Assembly (NCBI RefSeq): GCF_010499245.1
Contig: NZ_JAAGOW010000002.1
Span: 124,001 to 188,000, forward strand
Origin: Variovorax sp. WS11
GTDB lineage: Bacteria > Pseudomonadota > Gammaproteobacteria > Burkholderiales > Burkholderiaceae_C
Direction of reading: 5' to 3'
Length of the DNA stretch: 64,000 bases
In this document: piece by piece, positions 33,919-42,514 of the stretch
How the letters are laid out: each line of letters opens with the position of its first letter
Numbering within the stretch: position 1 is the stretch's first letter
Program-made: the position numbers and the translations under genes
The notes under the pieces: generated by a model
Databases searched by the model: none
The model's input: the letters and a program-made list of their open reading frames with translations, nothing else
Told to the model about the DNA's origin: nothing

Positions 33919-34356
33919 TCAGCCCTTGACCACGAGCACCGGCACCTTGGCGTCCTGCAATACGCGCTGCGTGACGCTGCCCAGCAGCAGCTTCTCGATG
34001 CCCGAGCGCCCATGCGAGCCCATCACGATCAAATCGGCCCCGATCGCATCCGCGGTGTCGACGATGCCTTCGTGCACCACATGGCCGTCGATCACGCGCT
34101 GGTCGCTGTGCAGGCCTTCGGCGGCCAGCGCGGCGACGCCGCGTGCCAGCGCCGCGTTGGCGCTGCTGGTGGCGGCCGCCAGGTATTCGTTCTGGCCCAG
34201 CGCATAGTCGGCGCCGACGCCGATGAAGGGGTAGTTGTCGACCACGTGGATCAGGGTGATGCGGCTGCCGAAGGCCAACGCGAGCCCGCTGGCCTTGCTG
34301 ACTGCGAGCATCGACGTTTCGGACCCGTCGATCGGAACCAGGATGTGATTGAACAT
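33919..34356 (-). CDS. universal stress protein (UspA family)
   Basis: A 145-residue UspA-fold protein. It opens with NHILVPIDGSETSMLAVSKA. The ATP-binding type tail GSHGRSGIEKLLLGSVTQRVLQDAKVPVLVVK is complete (G-2x-G-9x-G-S/T), so nucleotide binding is likely. The ATG at 34356 is clear. A single gene; the 107-base gap to the upstream dioxygenase stop holds nothing I can name. Confidence 0.93.
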   Translation of the reverse strand: MFNHILVPIDGSETSMLAVSKASGLALAFGSRITLIHVVDNYPFIGVGADYALGQNEYLAAATSSANAALARGVAALAAEGLHSDQRVIDGHVVHEGIVDTADAIGADLIVMGSHGRSGIEKLLLGSVTQRVLQDAKVPVLVVKG

Positions 34357-34463
34357 GACAGACCTCGTTTGTTCACATGACGGCTCGCAGCCGAACCGGG
34401 CCCTGAATGTACATCCAAGGAATGGAACCGGACGTAGGACTGCTACGGACCGGCAGGTGGTGC

Positions 34464-35207
34464 TCAATCGCCCTGGAAGGAGCCTGCGCGGCAGGTCACG
34501 ACCAGGGTGTCGCGCCAGCCCGGCTGGCTGTCCACCAGCGGCTGGATCGGCGTCGATTCGTGGATCACGCGCGCATCGTCGATGACCATCAGCGTCCACG
34601 GCTCCGTCATCGTGAAGCGTTCGCCGCGGCGGCCCGCGGCCTCGAACACGCGGGTTTCGCCGCCTTTGATGTTGTGACGCCCGACCAGCGCCACCGCCAC
34701 CAAATCGACACCGTCGCGGTGCGCGCCCTCGGGCGTCGGCCGGCCGATGCCCTCGGCCGTGTCGATGCGGAACTGGTGCGCTTCCACGTACCAGCGCTGC
34801 GTCCCGCGCAAGCCGTTCGCCACCTCGGCGAGGCCCTTGATGAGCGCCTGCCAGGCCGGCTGCACGAGCGTGCCGGATTCCATCGGCGCGAACCAGCGCT
34901 GCATGCCGCCATGCAGCGCGTTGTACTCGACCGGCTGCCAGTGCGCGCGGTGCGGGACCTGCTCGATGATCGCGTCCTCGACCGTGAAGCAGGCATGGCG
35001 CCGCGTACGGTAGCGGCCGCCGTCCTTCAGGTATTCGTCCAGCGGCAGCTGGTTCCAGTCGGCATGCAGCACTTCGAGCTGCGCGAGCGGGCTGCCCAGC
35101 CACTCGGCCACGCCCTGCGGGCTCAGCACCGCGTAGCCGTCCTGGCGCAATGCGGGAACGAGCCGGTCGACGGGTGTGAAGGGCGGGTCGAAGTTCCCTG
35201 CGCTCAC
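34464..35207 (-). CDS. 2-oxoglutarate/Fe(II) dioxygenase (PF10014-like)
   Basis: A 247-residue non-heme iron dioxygenase of the 2OG-Fe_Oxy_2 type, a family that includes the Bacillus isoleucine hydroxylase. The iron motif HRDGVDLVAVALVGRHNIKGGET has the His-x-Asp, and the distal His and Arg are in VIHESTPIQPL. The start is GTG 35207, overlapping the DUF427 stop (GTGA). It is fourth in the minus-strand run egtB-egtD-DUF427-dioxygenase, so its substrate could be linked to histidine or ergothioneine. This is inference from gene order. Confidence 0.85.
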   Translation of the reverse strand: MSAGNFDPPFTPVDRLVPALRQDGYAVLSPQGVAEWLGSPLAQLEVLHADWNQLPLDEYLKDGGRYRTRRHACFTVEDAIIEQVPHRAHWQPVEYNALHGGMQRWFAPMESGTLVQPAWQALIKGLAEVANGLRGTQRWYVEAHQFRIDTAEGIGRPTPEGAHRDGVDLVAVALVGRHNIKGGETRVFEAAGRRGERFTMTEPWTLMVIDDARVIHESTPIQPLVDSQPGWRDTLVVTCRAGSFQGD

Positions 35208-35485
35208 TCCGACACCTTCACGCCCTTCCAGAAGGCGACGCGGTCGCGCACCATCTCGGCCTCGGGCTTGGGGTCGGCGTAATACCAGACGGCGTCGGTG
35301 TTGAGTTCGCCGTTGACCAGCAGCGAGTAGTAGCTGGCCGTGCCCTTCCACGGACAGGTGCTCTTGTGGTTGCTGAAGCTGACGTAGTCGCGGTTGAGCG
35401 CGCTCGCCGGGAAATAGTGGTTGCCTTCGACGAGCACGGTGTCGTCGCTCTCGGCGATGGTGACGCCGTTCCAGGTTGCTTTCAT
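35204..35485 (-). CDS. DUF427 family protein
   Basis: A 93-residue protein with the whole DUF427 fold: ATWNGVTIAESDDTVLVEGNHYFP, then STCPWKGTASYYSLLVNG and ADPKPEAEMVRDRVAFWKGV. The function of the family is not established. The ATG at 35485 follows CCTGGATGAA poorly, but the gene sits 36 bases after egtD and overlaps the dioxygenase, so it is probably in the ergothioneine transcript. Confidence 0.88.
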   Translation of the reverse strand: MKATWNGVTIAESDDTVLVEGNHYFPASALNRDYVSFSNHKSTCPWKGTASYYSLLVNGELNTDAVWYYADPKPEAEMVRDRVAFWKGVKVSE

Positions 35486-35521
35486 CCAGGTCTCCAAGGC
35501 CCGCCCGATGGCGGGACGGAG

Positions 35522-36508
35522 CTATTGTGCCGCGGGCGACTGCAGCCAGTGCACGCTGAAGAGTCGCTCGGGGTCGGTCCACACCGCCGCCGGCTTGAGC
35601 CCCGCCTTCACGGCCAGCGCATGCAGGCCCTCGACGGTGAACTTGTGCGAGTTCTCGGTGTGGATGGTCTCGCCCTCCTCGAAGTCGAAGCGCTGGCCGT
35701 CCAGCCTGACGCTCTGCGCGCGGCGGCTCACCAGGTGCATCTCGATGCGGCGCAGGGGCGCGTTGTAGAAGGCCGCATGCGTGAAGCCCTCGAGGTCGAA
35801 GTCGGTGCCGAGCTCGCGGTTGGCGCGGCGCAGCAGGTTGAGGTTGAAGGCCGCCGTCACGCCCTGCGCGTCGTTGTAGGCGGCATGCAGCCGCGCCGGG
35901 TCCTTGACCAGGTCCACGCCGAGCAGAAGGCCGCCGCCGCGGAGCAGGCGCTGCGCGAGCTGCAGGAAGGCCAGCGCCTCCTCGGGGCTGAAGTTGCCGA
36001 GCGTCGAGCCGGGGAAAAAGCCCACGCGCTGGCCCAGCCCCTCGCCGCGCGAAGGCAGCACCAGCGGCATGGTGTAGTCGGCCACCACGGGCTGCACCGC
36101 GATCTGCGGGTAGTCGGCACGCAGGCGCTGCGCTGCACCTTCGAGATGCTCGCCCGAGATGTCGATCGGCACATAGCGCCGCGGCACATGCAGCGCGTCG
36201 AGCAGCAGCCGCACCTTGGTGAGCGAGCCCGCGCCGAACTCGACGACGTCGGCGTTCGGTCCGATCTGCGCCGCGATCTCGGGCGCGCATTCGGTGAGGA
36301 TGCGCATCTCGGTGCGCGTCGGGTAGTACTCGGGCAGATCGCAGATGCGGTCGAAGAGCTGCGAGCCGGCCACGTCGTAGAAGAACTTGGGCGAGATGCT
36401 GCGCGGGCTGCGGCTGAGGCCCTCGAGCAGCTCGCGGCCGAAGTCGGAGAGCGGCGCTGCGCGCTGTGCGCTGCGGAAGGCATGCAGGCTCAATGCAGGA
36501 ATAGCCAT
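35522..36508 (-). CDS. egtD: L-histidine N(alpha)-methyltransferase
   Basis: A 328-residue SAM-dependent enzyme that trimethylates histidine to hercynine, the first step of ergothioneine synthesis. Features are ISPKFFYDVAGSQLFDRICDLPEYYPTR (split conserved start), the SAM loop VEFGAGSLTKVRLLLD, FFPGSTLGNFSPEEA, GVDLVKDPARLHAAYNDAQGVT and the late RIEMHLVSRRAQ and ENSHKFT. The ATG at 36508 overlaps the egtB stop as TGATG, so the two are coupled. Confidence 0.95.
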   Translation of the reverse strand: MAIPALSLHAFRSAQRAAPLSDFGRELLEGLSRSPRSISPKFFYDVAGSQLFDRICDLPEYYPTRTEMRILTECAPEIAAQIGPNADVVEFGAGSLTKVRLLLDALHVPRRYVPIDISGEHLEGAAQRLRADYPQIAVQPVVADYTMPLVLPSRGEGLGQRVGFFPGSTLGNFSPEEALAFLQLAQRLLRGGGLLLGVDLVKDPARLHAAYNDAQGVTAAFNLNLLRRANRELGTDFDLEGFTHAAFYNAPLRRIEMHLVSRRAQSVRLDGQRFDFEEGETIHTENSHKFTVEGLHALAVKAGLKPAAVWTDPERLFSVHWLQSPAAQ

Positions 36509-37758
36509 CAGAGATCCTTCGCGAGCCGCAGCCCGGAAAACTGCCAGCGCGCGGCCGGCGGGAAGAAGTTGCGGTAGCTGGGCCGCGCATGGCCCGCGGG
36601 CGTGGCCACGCTGCCGCCGCGCAGCACCAGCTGGCCAACCATGAACTTGCCGTTGTATTCGGCGGCCACGCCCGACAGCGGACGGAAGCCCGGATAGGGG
36701 TCGTAGGAGGAGCGCGTCCACTGCCAGACCTGGCCGCTCATCTGCGAGATGCCGGGCGCATCGTGCGCGGCCTCCCACTCGAACTCGGTGGGCAGCCGCG
36801 CGCCGGCCCACTCGGCGTAGGCGGCGGCTTCGTAGAAGCTCAGTTGCGAGACCGGCGCCTCGGGCTCCAGCGGCCGCACGCCGTGCAGGCCGAAAACGTG
36901 CCAGCCTGCGGTCGCGCCGTGATGGACGAGGCGCGGATCGTCCGGCGCAAGCCAGTACGGCGGATGGCGCCAGCCCTGTGCCTGCACCGCGGCCCAGCCG
37001 TCGGAGAGCCAGAGCTCGGGCCGCTGGTAGCCGCCGTCGGCGATGAACTGCGCGTACTCGCCGCAGTTCACCGGCCGGTCCGCGATCGCGTGGGGCTGCA
37101 GCAGGGCCGCGTGGCGCGGCGTCTCGTTGTCGAAGCTGAAGCCGCCGACGGCATGACCGACCTCGACCACGCCGCCCGGCCGCGAGAGCCAGCGCATCGC
37201 CGGCGCCACCGAGGCCAGCCGCAGCGCCGGCGTGGGCGCCGCGCGGTAGGCCGGCAGCAGCGGATTGCAGGACAGCGCGTGCAGGATGTCGGTGAGGATC
37301 AGCTCCTGGTGCTGCTGCTCATGGTTCAGGCCCAGCTCGATGATCGGCGCAATCGCCTCCCAGTCCGTGTCCTCGCCGGCGCCGGCGAGCAGCGCATCGA
37401 CCGCCTCGTCCACATGGCGCCGGTAGGCCTGCACCTGCTCGAGCGAAGGCCGCGTCAACAGCCCGCGCTGCGGACGCGGGTGGCGCGGCCCGAGCGCCTC
37501 GTAGTAGGAATTGAAGAGGTAGGCAAAGGCCGCATCGAAGACGCGGTAGCCCGTCGCATGCGGCTGCAGCAGCACGGTCTCGAAGAACCAGGTGGTGTGC
37601 GCCAGGTGCCACTTGGTCGGGCTGGCGTCGGGCATCGACTGGATGCACTGGTCCTCGGCCGAGAGCGGCGCCGCCAACGCAAGGCTGAGCGCACGCACCG
37701 ATTGAAAACGATCGCGCAGCTCGTCCGCCGCCGGCCTGGCCGGCTGGATGAGGTTCAT
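36508..37758 (-). CDS. egtB: ergothioneine sulfoxide synthase
   Basis: A 416-residue non-heme iron enzyme that joins hercynine to cysteine or gamma-Glu-Cys with oxygen. The N-terminal DinB-like domain supplies the three-His iron site: H54 in WHLAHTTWFFE, and H146 and H150 in NHEQQHQEL. The C-terminal formylglycine-type domain has LPTEFEWEAA, GQVWQWTRSSYDPYPGF, VLRGGSVATP and RPSYRNFFPP. The ATG at 37758 is clear. It heads the operon. No egtC or egtE is adjacent. The 168-base gap to divergent NDH-2 has no obvious operator. Confidence 0.95.
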   Translation of the reverse strand: MNLIQPARPAADELRDRFQSVRALSLALAAPLSAEDQCIQSMPDASPTKWHLAHTTWFFETVLLQPHATGYRVFDAAFAYLFNSYYEALGPRHPRPQRGLLTRPSLEQVQAYRRHVDEAVDALLAGAGEDTDWEAIAPIIELGLNHEQQHQELILTDILHALSCNPLLPAYRAAPTPALRLASVAPAMRWLSRPGGVVEVGHAVGGFSFDNETPRHAALLQPHAIADRPVNCGEYAQFIADGGYQRPELWLSDGWAAVQAQGWRHPPYWLAPDDPRLVHHGATAGWHVFGLHGVRPLEPEAPVSQLSFYEAAAYAEWAGARLPTEFEWEAAHDAPGISQMSGQVWQWTRSSYDPYPGFRPLSGVAAEYNGKFMVGQLVLRGGSVATPAGHARPSYRNFFPPAARWQFSGLRLAKDL

Positions 37759-37926
37759 GGGGTCTCCATTGTGGATCGGAAGGTTTTTAGCCCATGCACG
37801 GAGGTCAGCGCCGTAGGACAAGGGCCCGCAGCGCGGCACCCCGACCGCAGCGCGTGGCCCCCGTCGAACGCGCCACTTTGGCACAAGACGCCGGGACGTG
37901 CACGGCGGCTGCGTATCATCCGGCGC

Positions 37927-39273
37927 ATGAGCATGCCCCCCTCCCCAGGCCGCCCCAGGATCGTGATCATCGGCTGCGGCTTCGGCGGCCTCGAGGCGGC
38001 GCGCAAGCTGCAGCACGCGGCGGTCGACATCACCATCGTCGACAAGACCAACCACCACCTGTTCCAGCCGCTGCTCTACCAGGTCGCGACCGCCGGCCTG
38101 GCGGCGCCCTCGATCGCCGCGCCGGCGCGCCTGCTGTTCCGCAGCCAGCCCAACATCACCACCCTCCTCGGGGAAGCGACGCGGATCGATCCCGCCGCGC
38201 GCGAAGTCCATCTGGCCGACGGCACCCGCCTGCCCTGGGACCACCTCATCGTGGCCGCCGGCGCGACCCACAGCTACTTCGGGCACGACGACTGGTCGAC
38301 CCTGGCGCCCGGCCTCAAGACCCTGGCCGATGCTTTCGAGATCCGGCGCCGCATCCTCATGAGCTTCGAGGCCGCCGAGGTCGAGCCCGACCCGGTGCGC
38401 CAGCGCGCCCTGCTCACCTTCGCCGTGATCGGCGCCGGCCCGACCGGCGTGGAGATGGCCGGCACGCTGGCCGAGATCGCGCGGCACACCCTCCGCGGCG
38501 AGTTCCGCCGCATCGACCCGCGCACGGCCGAGGTGCTGCTGATCGAGGGCGGCCCGCGCGTGCTGCAGGCCATGCCCGAGGTCCTGAGCCAGCGCGCGCT
38601 CGAGCAGTTGCAGAAGCTGGGCGTGCAGGTGCGCCTCAACGCCCGCGTGACGGCGGTCACGCCCGGCGGGCTGGAGGTGGAATCGCCCTTCAGCGACGGC
38701 GGCGCCGGCACCGGCACCCATCGCATCGCCTGCCATTGCGTGATCTGGGCCGCCGGCGTGGCCGCCTCGCCGCTGGGCCGGCTGCTGGCCGAGGCCACAG
38801 GCGCCGAATGCGACCGCGCCGGCCGCGTGAAGGTGCAGCCCGACCTCAGCCTGCCCGGCCATCCGGAGATCAGCGTGGTGGGCGACCTGGCCGCCGCCAT
38901 GAGCCACCGGCCCCGCAAGGACCCGACGCCCGTGCCCGGCGTCTCGCCCGGTGCCAAGCAGGCGGGCCGCGCCGCGGCGACGAACATCCTGCGCCGCATC
39001 GCGGGCAAGGAGACGGTCCCCTTCCGCTACCGCGACTACGGCAACCTCGCCACCATCGGGCGCAACTCGGCCGTGGTCGACCTGGGCACGCCGCTCGGGC
39101 CGCTGCGCTTCTCGGGCCGGCTGGCCTGGCTGTTCTGGCTCTTCGCGCACGCCTATTTCCTGATCGGCTTCCGCAACCGCATCGTGGTGCTGATGGACTG
39201 GGCCAGCGCCTACTGGAGCTTCCAGCGGCATGCGCGGGTGGTGGCGGAAGTGCGGGGCCGGGGCGAGTCCTGA
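37927..39273 (+). CDS. type II NADH dehydrogenase-like FAD oxidoreductase
   Basis: A 448-residue membrane-associated flavoprotein passing electrons from NADH to quinone without pumping protons. The first dinucleotide fold is IVIIGCGFGGLEAARKL, the quinone/FAD loop is HHLFQPLLYQVATAGL, and the second fold is AVIGAGPTGVEMAGTLAE. SVVGDLA and PGVSPGAKQAG complete the FAD site. A C-terminal amphipathic region (LAWLFWLFAHAYFLIGFRN) anchors it to the membrane. It is followed after 43 bases by an unrelated SnoaL-like gene. Confidence 0.92.
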   Translation: MSMPPSPGRPRIVIIGCGFGGLEAARKLQHAAVDITIVDKTNHHLFQPLLYQVATAGLAAPSIAAPARLLFRSQPNITTLLGEATRIDPAAREVHLADGTRLPWDHLIVAAGATHSYFGHDDWSTLAPGLKTLADAFEIRRRILMSFEAAEVEPDPVRQRALLTFAVIGAGPTGVEMAGTLAEIARHTLRGEFRRIDPRTAEVLLIEGGPRVLQAMPEVLSQRALEQLQKLGVQVRLNARVTAVTPGGLEVESPFSDGGAGTGTHRIACHCVIWAAGVAASPLGRLLAEATGAECDRAGRVKVQPDLSLPGHPEISVVGDLAAAMSHRPRKDPTPVPGVSPGAKQAGRAAATNILRRIAGKETVPFRYRDYGNLATIGRNSAVVDLGTPLGPLRFSGRLAWLFWLFAHAYFLIGFRNRIVVLMDWASAYWSFQRHARVVAEVRGRGES

Positions 39274-39316
39274 GCGAGCCGCATCAGTTTCATTGTGTCG
39301 AAGCGAAAGGAAGCTT

Positions 39317-39694
39317 ATGAGTACGACGATGGAAGTGGCCAACAAGTTGGTCGCGCTGTGCAAGGAAGGCAAGTTCGAGGAGGTCGTGAGCACGCTGCTG
39401 GCCGACGACGTGGTCAGCGTGGAGGCCGCCGCCCCGCCCGGCATGCAGCGGGAAGCGAAGGGCCTCGCGGCCGTCAGGCAGAAGGGTGAATGGTGGACCA
39501 GCAACCACGAGGTCCACTCCTTCGAGGTCACGGGGCCCTGGCCGCATGACGATCGCTTCATCGTCGGCTTCCGCTTCGACGTCACCTTCAAGCCCGAGGC
39601 CAAGCGCTTCACCATGGACGAGGCGGCGCTCTACACGGTGAAGAACGGCAAGGTCGTGCGCGAGGAGTTCTTCTACGAGATGGGCGGCGTGTAG
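39317..39694 (+). CDS. SnoaL-like NTF2-fold protein
   Basis: A 125-residue protein of the SnoaL/NTF2 superfamily. The ATG at 39317 has AAAGGAAG upstream. The usual pieces are ANKLVALCKEGKFEEVVSTLLADDVVSVEA, DDRFIVGFRFDVTFKP and EAALYTVKNGKVVREEFFYE. Such stand-alone domains are often of unknown function. There is a single copy here with no operon partner closer than 43 bases. Confidence 0.85.
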   Translation: MSTTMEVANKLVALCKEGKFEEVVSTLLADDVVSVEAAAPPGMQREAKGLAAVRQKGEWWTSNHEVHSFEVTGPWPHDDRFIVGFRFDVTFKPEAKRFTMDEAALYTVKNGKVVREEFFYEMGGV

Positions 39695-39753
39695 CGGCCG
39701 GTGATCTCGTTCGACGTCTCCCGTATGGGGCGCACGGTGACTGAGCGCACGCC

Positions 39754-40164
39754 ATGATCCACATCCGCGACATCGACCACATCGTGCTGCGCGTCGTCGA
39801 CCCCGACGCGATGATCCGCTTCTACTGCGACGTGCTCGGCTGCACGGTCGAGCGCCGGCAGGAGGCCATCGGCCTGATCCAGCTGCGCGCCGGACGCTCG
39901 ATCGTGGATCTCGTGCCCGTCGATGGCGAGTTGGGCCGCGCCGGCGGCGCGCCGCCGGGCCGGGAAGGCCGCAACCTCGACCATTTCTGCCTTCGCGTCG
40001 ACCCCTTCGATGAAGCGGCGATACGCGGCCATCTCGCGGCCCACGGCGTGCAGGCTGGACCGACCGAAGCGCGCTACGGCGCGGAGGGCCGCGGCCCTTC
40101 CATCTACCTCCAGGATCCGGAGGGCAACGTGGTCGAGCTCAAGGGTCCGCCCGATGGCGTCTGA
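39754..40164 (+). CDS. VOC (glyoxalase/dioxygenase superfamily) protein
   Basis: A 136-residue vicinal-oxygen-chelate protein. It has two beta-alpha-beta-beta-beta modules: IRDIDHIVLRVVDPDAMIRFYCDVLG and NLDHFCLRVDPFDE. The metal-ligand candidates are H9, H77 and the final Glu in DPEGNVVELKGPP. Substrate unknown. It lies 63 bases upstream of the GNAT gene on the same strand and may share its transcript. Confidence 0.88.
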   Translation: MIHIRDIDHIVLRVVDPDAMIRFYCDVLGCTVERRQEAIGLIQLRAGRSIVDLVPVDGELGRAGGAPPGREGRNLDHFCLRVDPFDEAAIRGHLAAHGVQAGPTEARYGAEGRGPSIYLQDPEGNVVELKGPPDGV

Positions 40165-40227
40165 ACGGCTGCGCCGGCCTGCCGGCCAGGCGACACTCGC
40201 CCTCTTCCTGACTCGCCCTTTGTCCTG

Positions 40228-40650
40228 ATGAAGATTCGCTCTTTCCAGCCCGCCGACGAAACCGGCGTGATCGCCCTCTGGCAGGCCTGCGGCCTCACGC
40301 GCCCATGGAACGACCCGCACCGCGACATCCAGCGCAAGCTCGGCGAGCAGCGCGAGCTCTTCCTGGTCGCCATCGGCGACGAAGGTGCGCTCCTCGGCTC
40401 CGCGATGGTGGGCTTCGACGGCCACCGCGGCTGGGTCTACTACCTCGCGGTCTCGCCCGGGCACCGGCGCATGGCCATCGGCCGCGCGCTCATGCACGAG
40501 GCCGAGCGCTTGCTCATCGAGCGCGGCTGCCCGAAGATCAACCTCCTCGTGCGCTCGTCGAACGCCGAGGTCGTCGCCTTCTACCGCAAGCTCGGCTACA
40601 CGCAGGACGATGTGATCAGCCTCGGACGCCGTCTCATCCACGATACATGA
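40228..40650 (+). CDS. GNAT acetyltransferase, YpeA-like
   Basis: A 140-residue acetyltransferase. It opens MKIRSFQPADETGVIALWQACGL, close to the YpeA family pattern. The acetyl-CoA loop is VYYLAVSPGHRRMAIGRALMHEAE, and INLLVRSSNAEVVAFYRKLGY is the C-terminal motif. Its stop overlaps the RidA-like gene by ATGA, so the two are coupled. Confidence 0.9.
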   Translation: MKIRSFQPADETGVIALWQACGLTRPWNDPHRDIQRKLGEQRELFLVAIGDEGALLGSAMVGFDGHRGWVYYLAVSPGHRRMAIGRALMHEAERLLIERGCPKINLLVRSSNAEVVAFYRKLGYTQDDVISLGRRLIHDT

Positions 40651-41132
40651 CACAGATCGAACGCAAGCTCCAGTCGCTCGGCCAGGCCCTGCCGCCGCCC
40701 CTGCCCATGCCCGCCGGCGTGGTGCTGCCCTTTCCCTGGGTACGCATCGTGGGCAACCGGGCCCTGGTCTCGGGCCACGGCCCGCAGAACGCCGACGGCT
40801 CGCTGGCCACGCCGCTCGGCAAGGTCGGGCGGGAGCTCACGCTGGAACAGGGCCACCAGGCGGCGCGCCTGACCGCGCTCGGCATCCTCGCGAGCCTGCA
40901 GCGCGCCCTCGGCGACCTGGACCGCATCACGGCCTGGGTGCGCGTGTTCGGCATGGTCAACGCGGCGCCGGGCTTCGACCGCATGCCGGCGGTGATCAAC
41001 GGCTTCTCGGAACTGATCCTCGAGCTTTACGGGCCCGAAGTCGGCGCTCATGCGCGCAGCGCGGTCGGGCTGGCCGAGCTGCCCTTCGGCATTCCGGTGG
41101 AGATCGAGGCGGAGGTCGAATTCCAGCCGTAG
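40647..41132 (+). CDS. RidA-family protein (YjgF-like)
   Basis: A 161-residue member of the larger RidA subgroup that has an N-terminal extension (TQIERKLQSLGQALPPPLP). The trimeric-fold landmarks are LVSGHGPQNADG, the long helix with ARLTALGILASLQRALGDLDRI and a C-terminal VEIEAEVEF. RidA proteins hydrolyse reactive imine intermediates. This subgroup lacks the canonical Arg-Glu tail, so catalysis is uncertain. Coupled to the GNAT gene. Confidence 0.87.
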   Translation: MTQIERKLQSLGQALPPPLPMPAGVVLPFPWVRIVGNRALVSGHGPQNADGSLATPLGKVGRELTLEQGHQAARLTALGILASLQRALGDLDRITAWVRVFGMVNAAPGFDRMPAVINGFSELILELYGPEVGAHARSAVGLAELPFGIPVEIEAEVEFQP

Positions 41133-41187
41133 TGGATCCGCCCGGCGCAGAATACGTGCTCCGACCCCAGCGATCGCGGAGTACAAA

Positions 41188-41577
41188 ATGAAGAAGCTGT
41201 CCTGCCTCGGCACCGCCCTGCTCCTGCTTCCCGGCATCGTCTTCGCCCAGGAGCCGTGCAGGACCCGCAACACCGCCGAGATCAACCAGTGCGCCCAGCA
41301 GGCCCTGGCGCGAAAGGACAAGGAGCTCAACGCCGCCTACCAGTCGCTGATGAAGTCGCTCGAGTCCGACGGCAAGAACGACGCCGTCGACTACGCCGGC
41401 ACCCGCAAGCTGCTGCAGCAGGCGCAGCGGGCGTGGGTCCAGTTCCGCGACAACGACTGCAAGGCCAAGTACATGCTCAACGCCGGCGGCACGGTGCGCG
41501 ACATCGCCGCGCTCGGCTGCCAGATCGAGCATACCGAGCAGCGGACCAAGCAGCTGAGGGATTGGCTCAAGGCTTGA
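41188..41577 (+). CDS. LprI-type (DUF1311) exported protein
   Basis: A 129-residue secreted protein of the lysozyme-inhibitor LprI family. The signal peptide MKKLSCLGTALLLLPGIVFA is followed by CRTRNTAEINQCAQQALARKDKELNAAYQ (split), QQAQRAWVQFRDNDCKAKY and LGCQIEHTEQRTKQLRDWL. Four mature cysteines should pair. The ATG at 41188 is close to a weak ribosome site. Monocistronic. Confidence 0.9.
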   Translation: MKKLSCLGTALLLLPGIVFAQEPCRTRNTAEINQCAQQALARKDKELNAAYQSLMKSLESDGKNDAVDYAGTRKLLQQAQRAWVQFRDNDCKAKYMLNAGGTVRDIAALGCQIEHTEQRTKQLRDWLKA

Positions 41578-41595
41578 GGACGCCGGCAGGAGCCA

Positions 41596-41886
41596 TCAGT
41601 CGCCCCGCCCAGATACGATTCGCTTGGGCTTCTTGGCTGGGTTCACTTTGGAGGCATCGACGGACATCGGGGCAAGCCTGTCGATCCTGGTTAAACCAAC
41701 GGTCTTGACTCCGATGGCAGCGCCGGGAAGCCGTTGATCGTCTTGCCCCACTGAACCAATTCCAACCTGCAACTCGAAAGCGATCTCGTAAAAGCCTTCG
41801 TGCAAGTCGTGATGCTTGACGAGAATTTCCGCCAGCTCAGTCAGGCTATGCGTGTACCGCTCAACAGACTTAGTGGAGCTGGACAT
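41596..41886 (-). CDS. hypothetical protein coupled to the HicA-HicB fusion gene
   Basis: A 96-residue protein of unknown family, mixed alpha/beta with a Lys-rich tail (NPAKKPKRIVSGRGD) and no signal or membrane segment. The ATG at 41886 sits behind GGGAGAG and lies 17 bases inside the upstream hicB-like frame, so the two are coupled. I have an impression of similar proteins beside Burkholderiales HicB-type antitoxins, which would need a search. It could be a third component or an unrelated passenger. Confidence 0.65.
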   Translation of the reverse strand: MSSSTKSVERYTHSLTELAEILVKHHDLHEGFYEIAFELQVGIGSVGQDDQRLPGAAIGVKTVGLTRIDRLAPMSVDASKVNPAKKPKRIVSGRGD

Positions 41887-42448
41887 CAAGGCTCTCCCAC
41901 CGAGTGGTCTGAGTTGAGCTGGCGATTCCCTCGCTCACGGGGGATTCCAGCACCAGGCGATGCAGATGTTCCACCTTCCGGGCTGACGTGCCGCGATCGT
42001 TCACGTAGCCGTGGAGAGCCTCGGCGACGATGGCATTCAGCGTGCGACCATCGGTCGCCGCCAACATGGCCAACGCCTTGTGGCACGCTGGCTCGATGCG
42101 GACATTGAACACGCCCGTGAACGATTTTTGAGGTGCCTTGCCGATCTGCTTGCAAGTATCGACATAGTCATCCACCGCGGCTTCGAACTCCTGCTGAAGC
42201 TTCTTGACCGTCGGAGCCTCGTACGTCACCAGATCCCCAATGAAGAGGATCTTGCCGCGCAGTACGCCGCGTTCCATGTCCAGATCGGCGCTCCCAGCGT
42301 AGTCCTTGTATTTGAGGATGGTCATTGTTGATCCTTGAAGCATCTCGTAGCCCACCGATGAAAGCACTGCACGCAACTCATCCCACTTCAGATTGGCGGG
42401 GGTCGGCGTTCGGCATAGTTTTTCCAGCGCTTTTTCTTGCTTCGACAT
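41870..42448 (-). CDS. HicA N-terminus fused in frame to HicB antitoxin
   Basis: A 192-residue protein with two unequal parts. Residues 1-40 (SKQEKALEKL...NLKWDELRAVLSSVGYEM..GS) match the start of a HicA RNase toxin. HicA would continue with the catalytic His directly after GS, but here the chain passes into a full HicB antitoxin (about 42-150: MTILKYKDYAGS, LFIGDLVTYEAPTVKKL). A ribbon-helix-helix tail follows (FNVRIEPACHKALAMLAATDGRTLNAIVAEAL). The internal ATG at 42325 has its own AAGGA, so free HicB could also be made. A deletion that removed the toxin's catalytic half is the simplest reading. Confidence 0.8.
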   Translation of the reverse strand: MSKQEKALEKLCRTPTPANLKWDELRAVLSSVGYEMLQGSTMTILKYKDYAGSADLDMERGVLRGKILFIGDLVTYEAPTVKKLQQEFEAAVDDYVDTCKQIGKAPQKSFTGVFNVRIEPACHKALAMLAATDGRTLNAIVAEALHGYVNDRGTSARKVEHLHRLVLESPVSEGIASSTQTTRWESLDVQLH

Positions 42449-42514
42449 GGGCTAGTTCATTGCGAGTCGCAGTGTAACTAGTTTTTAGTGACAAGTGTAC
42501 CGCCCGCGCCCACG

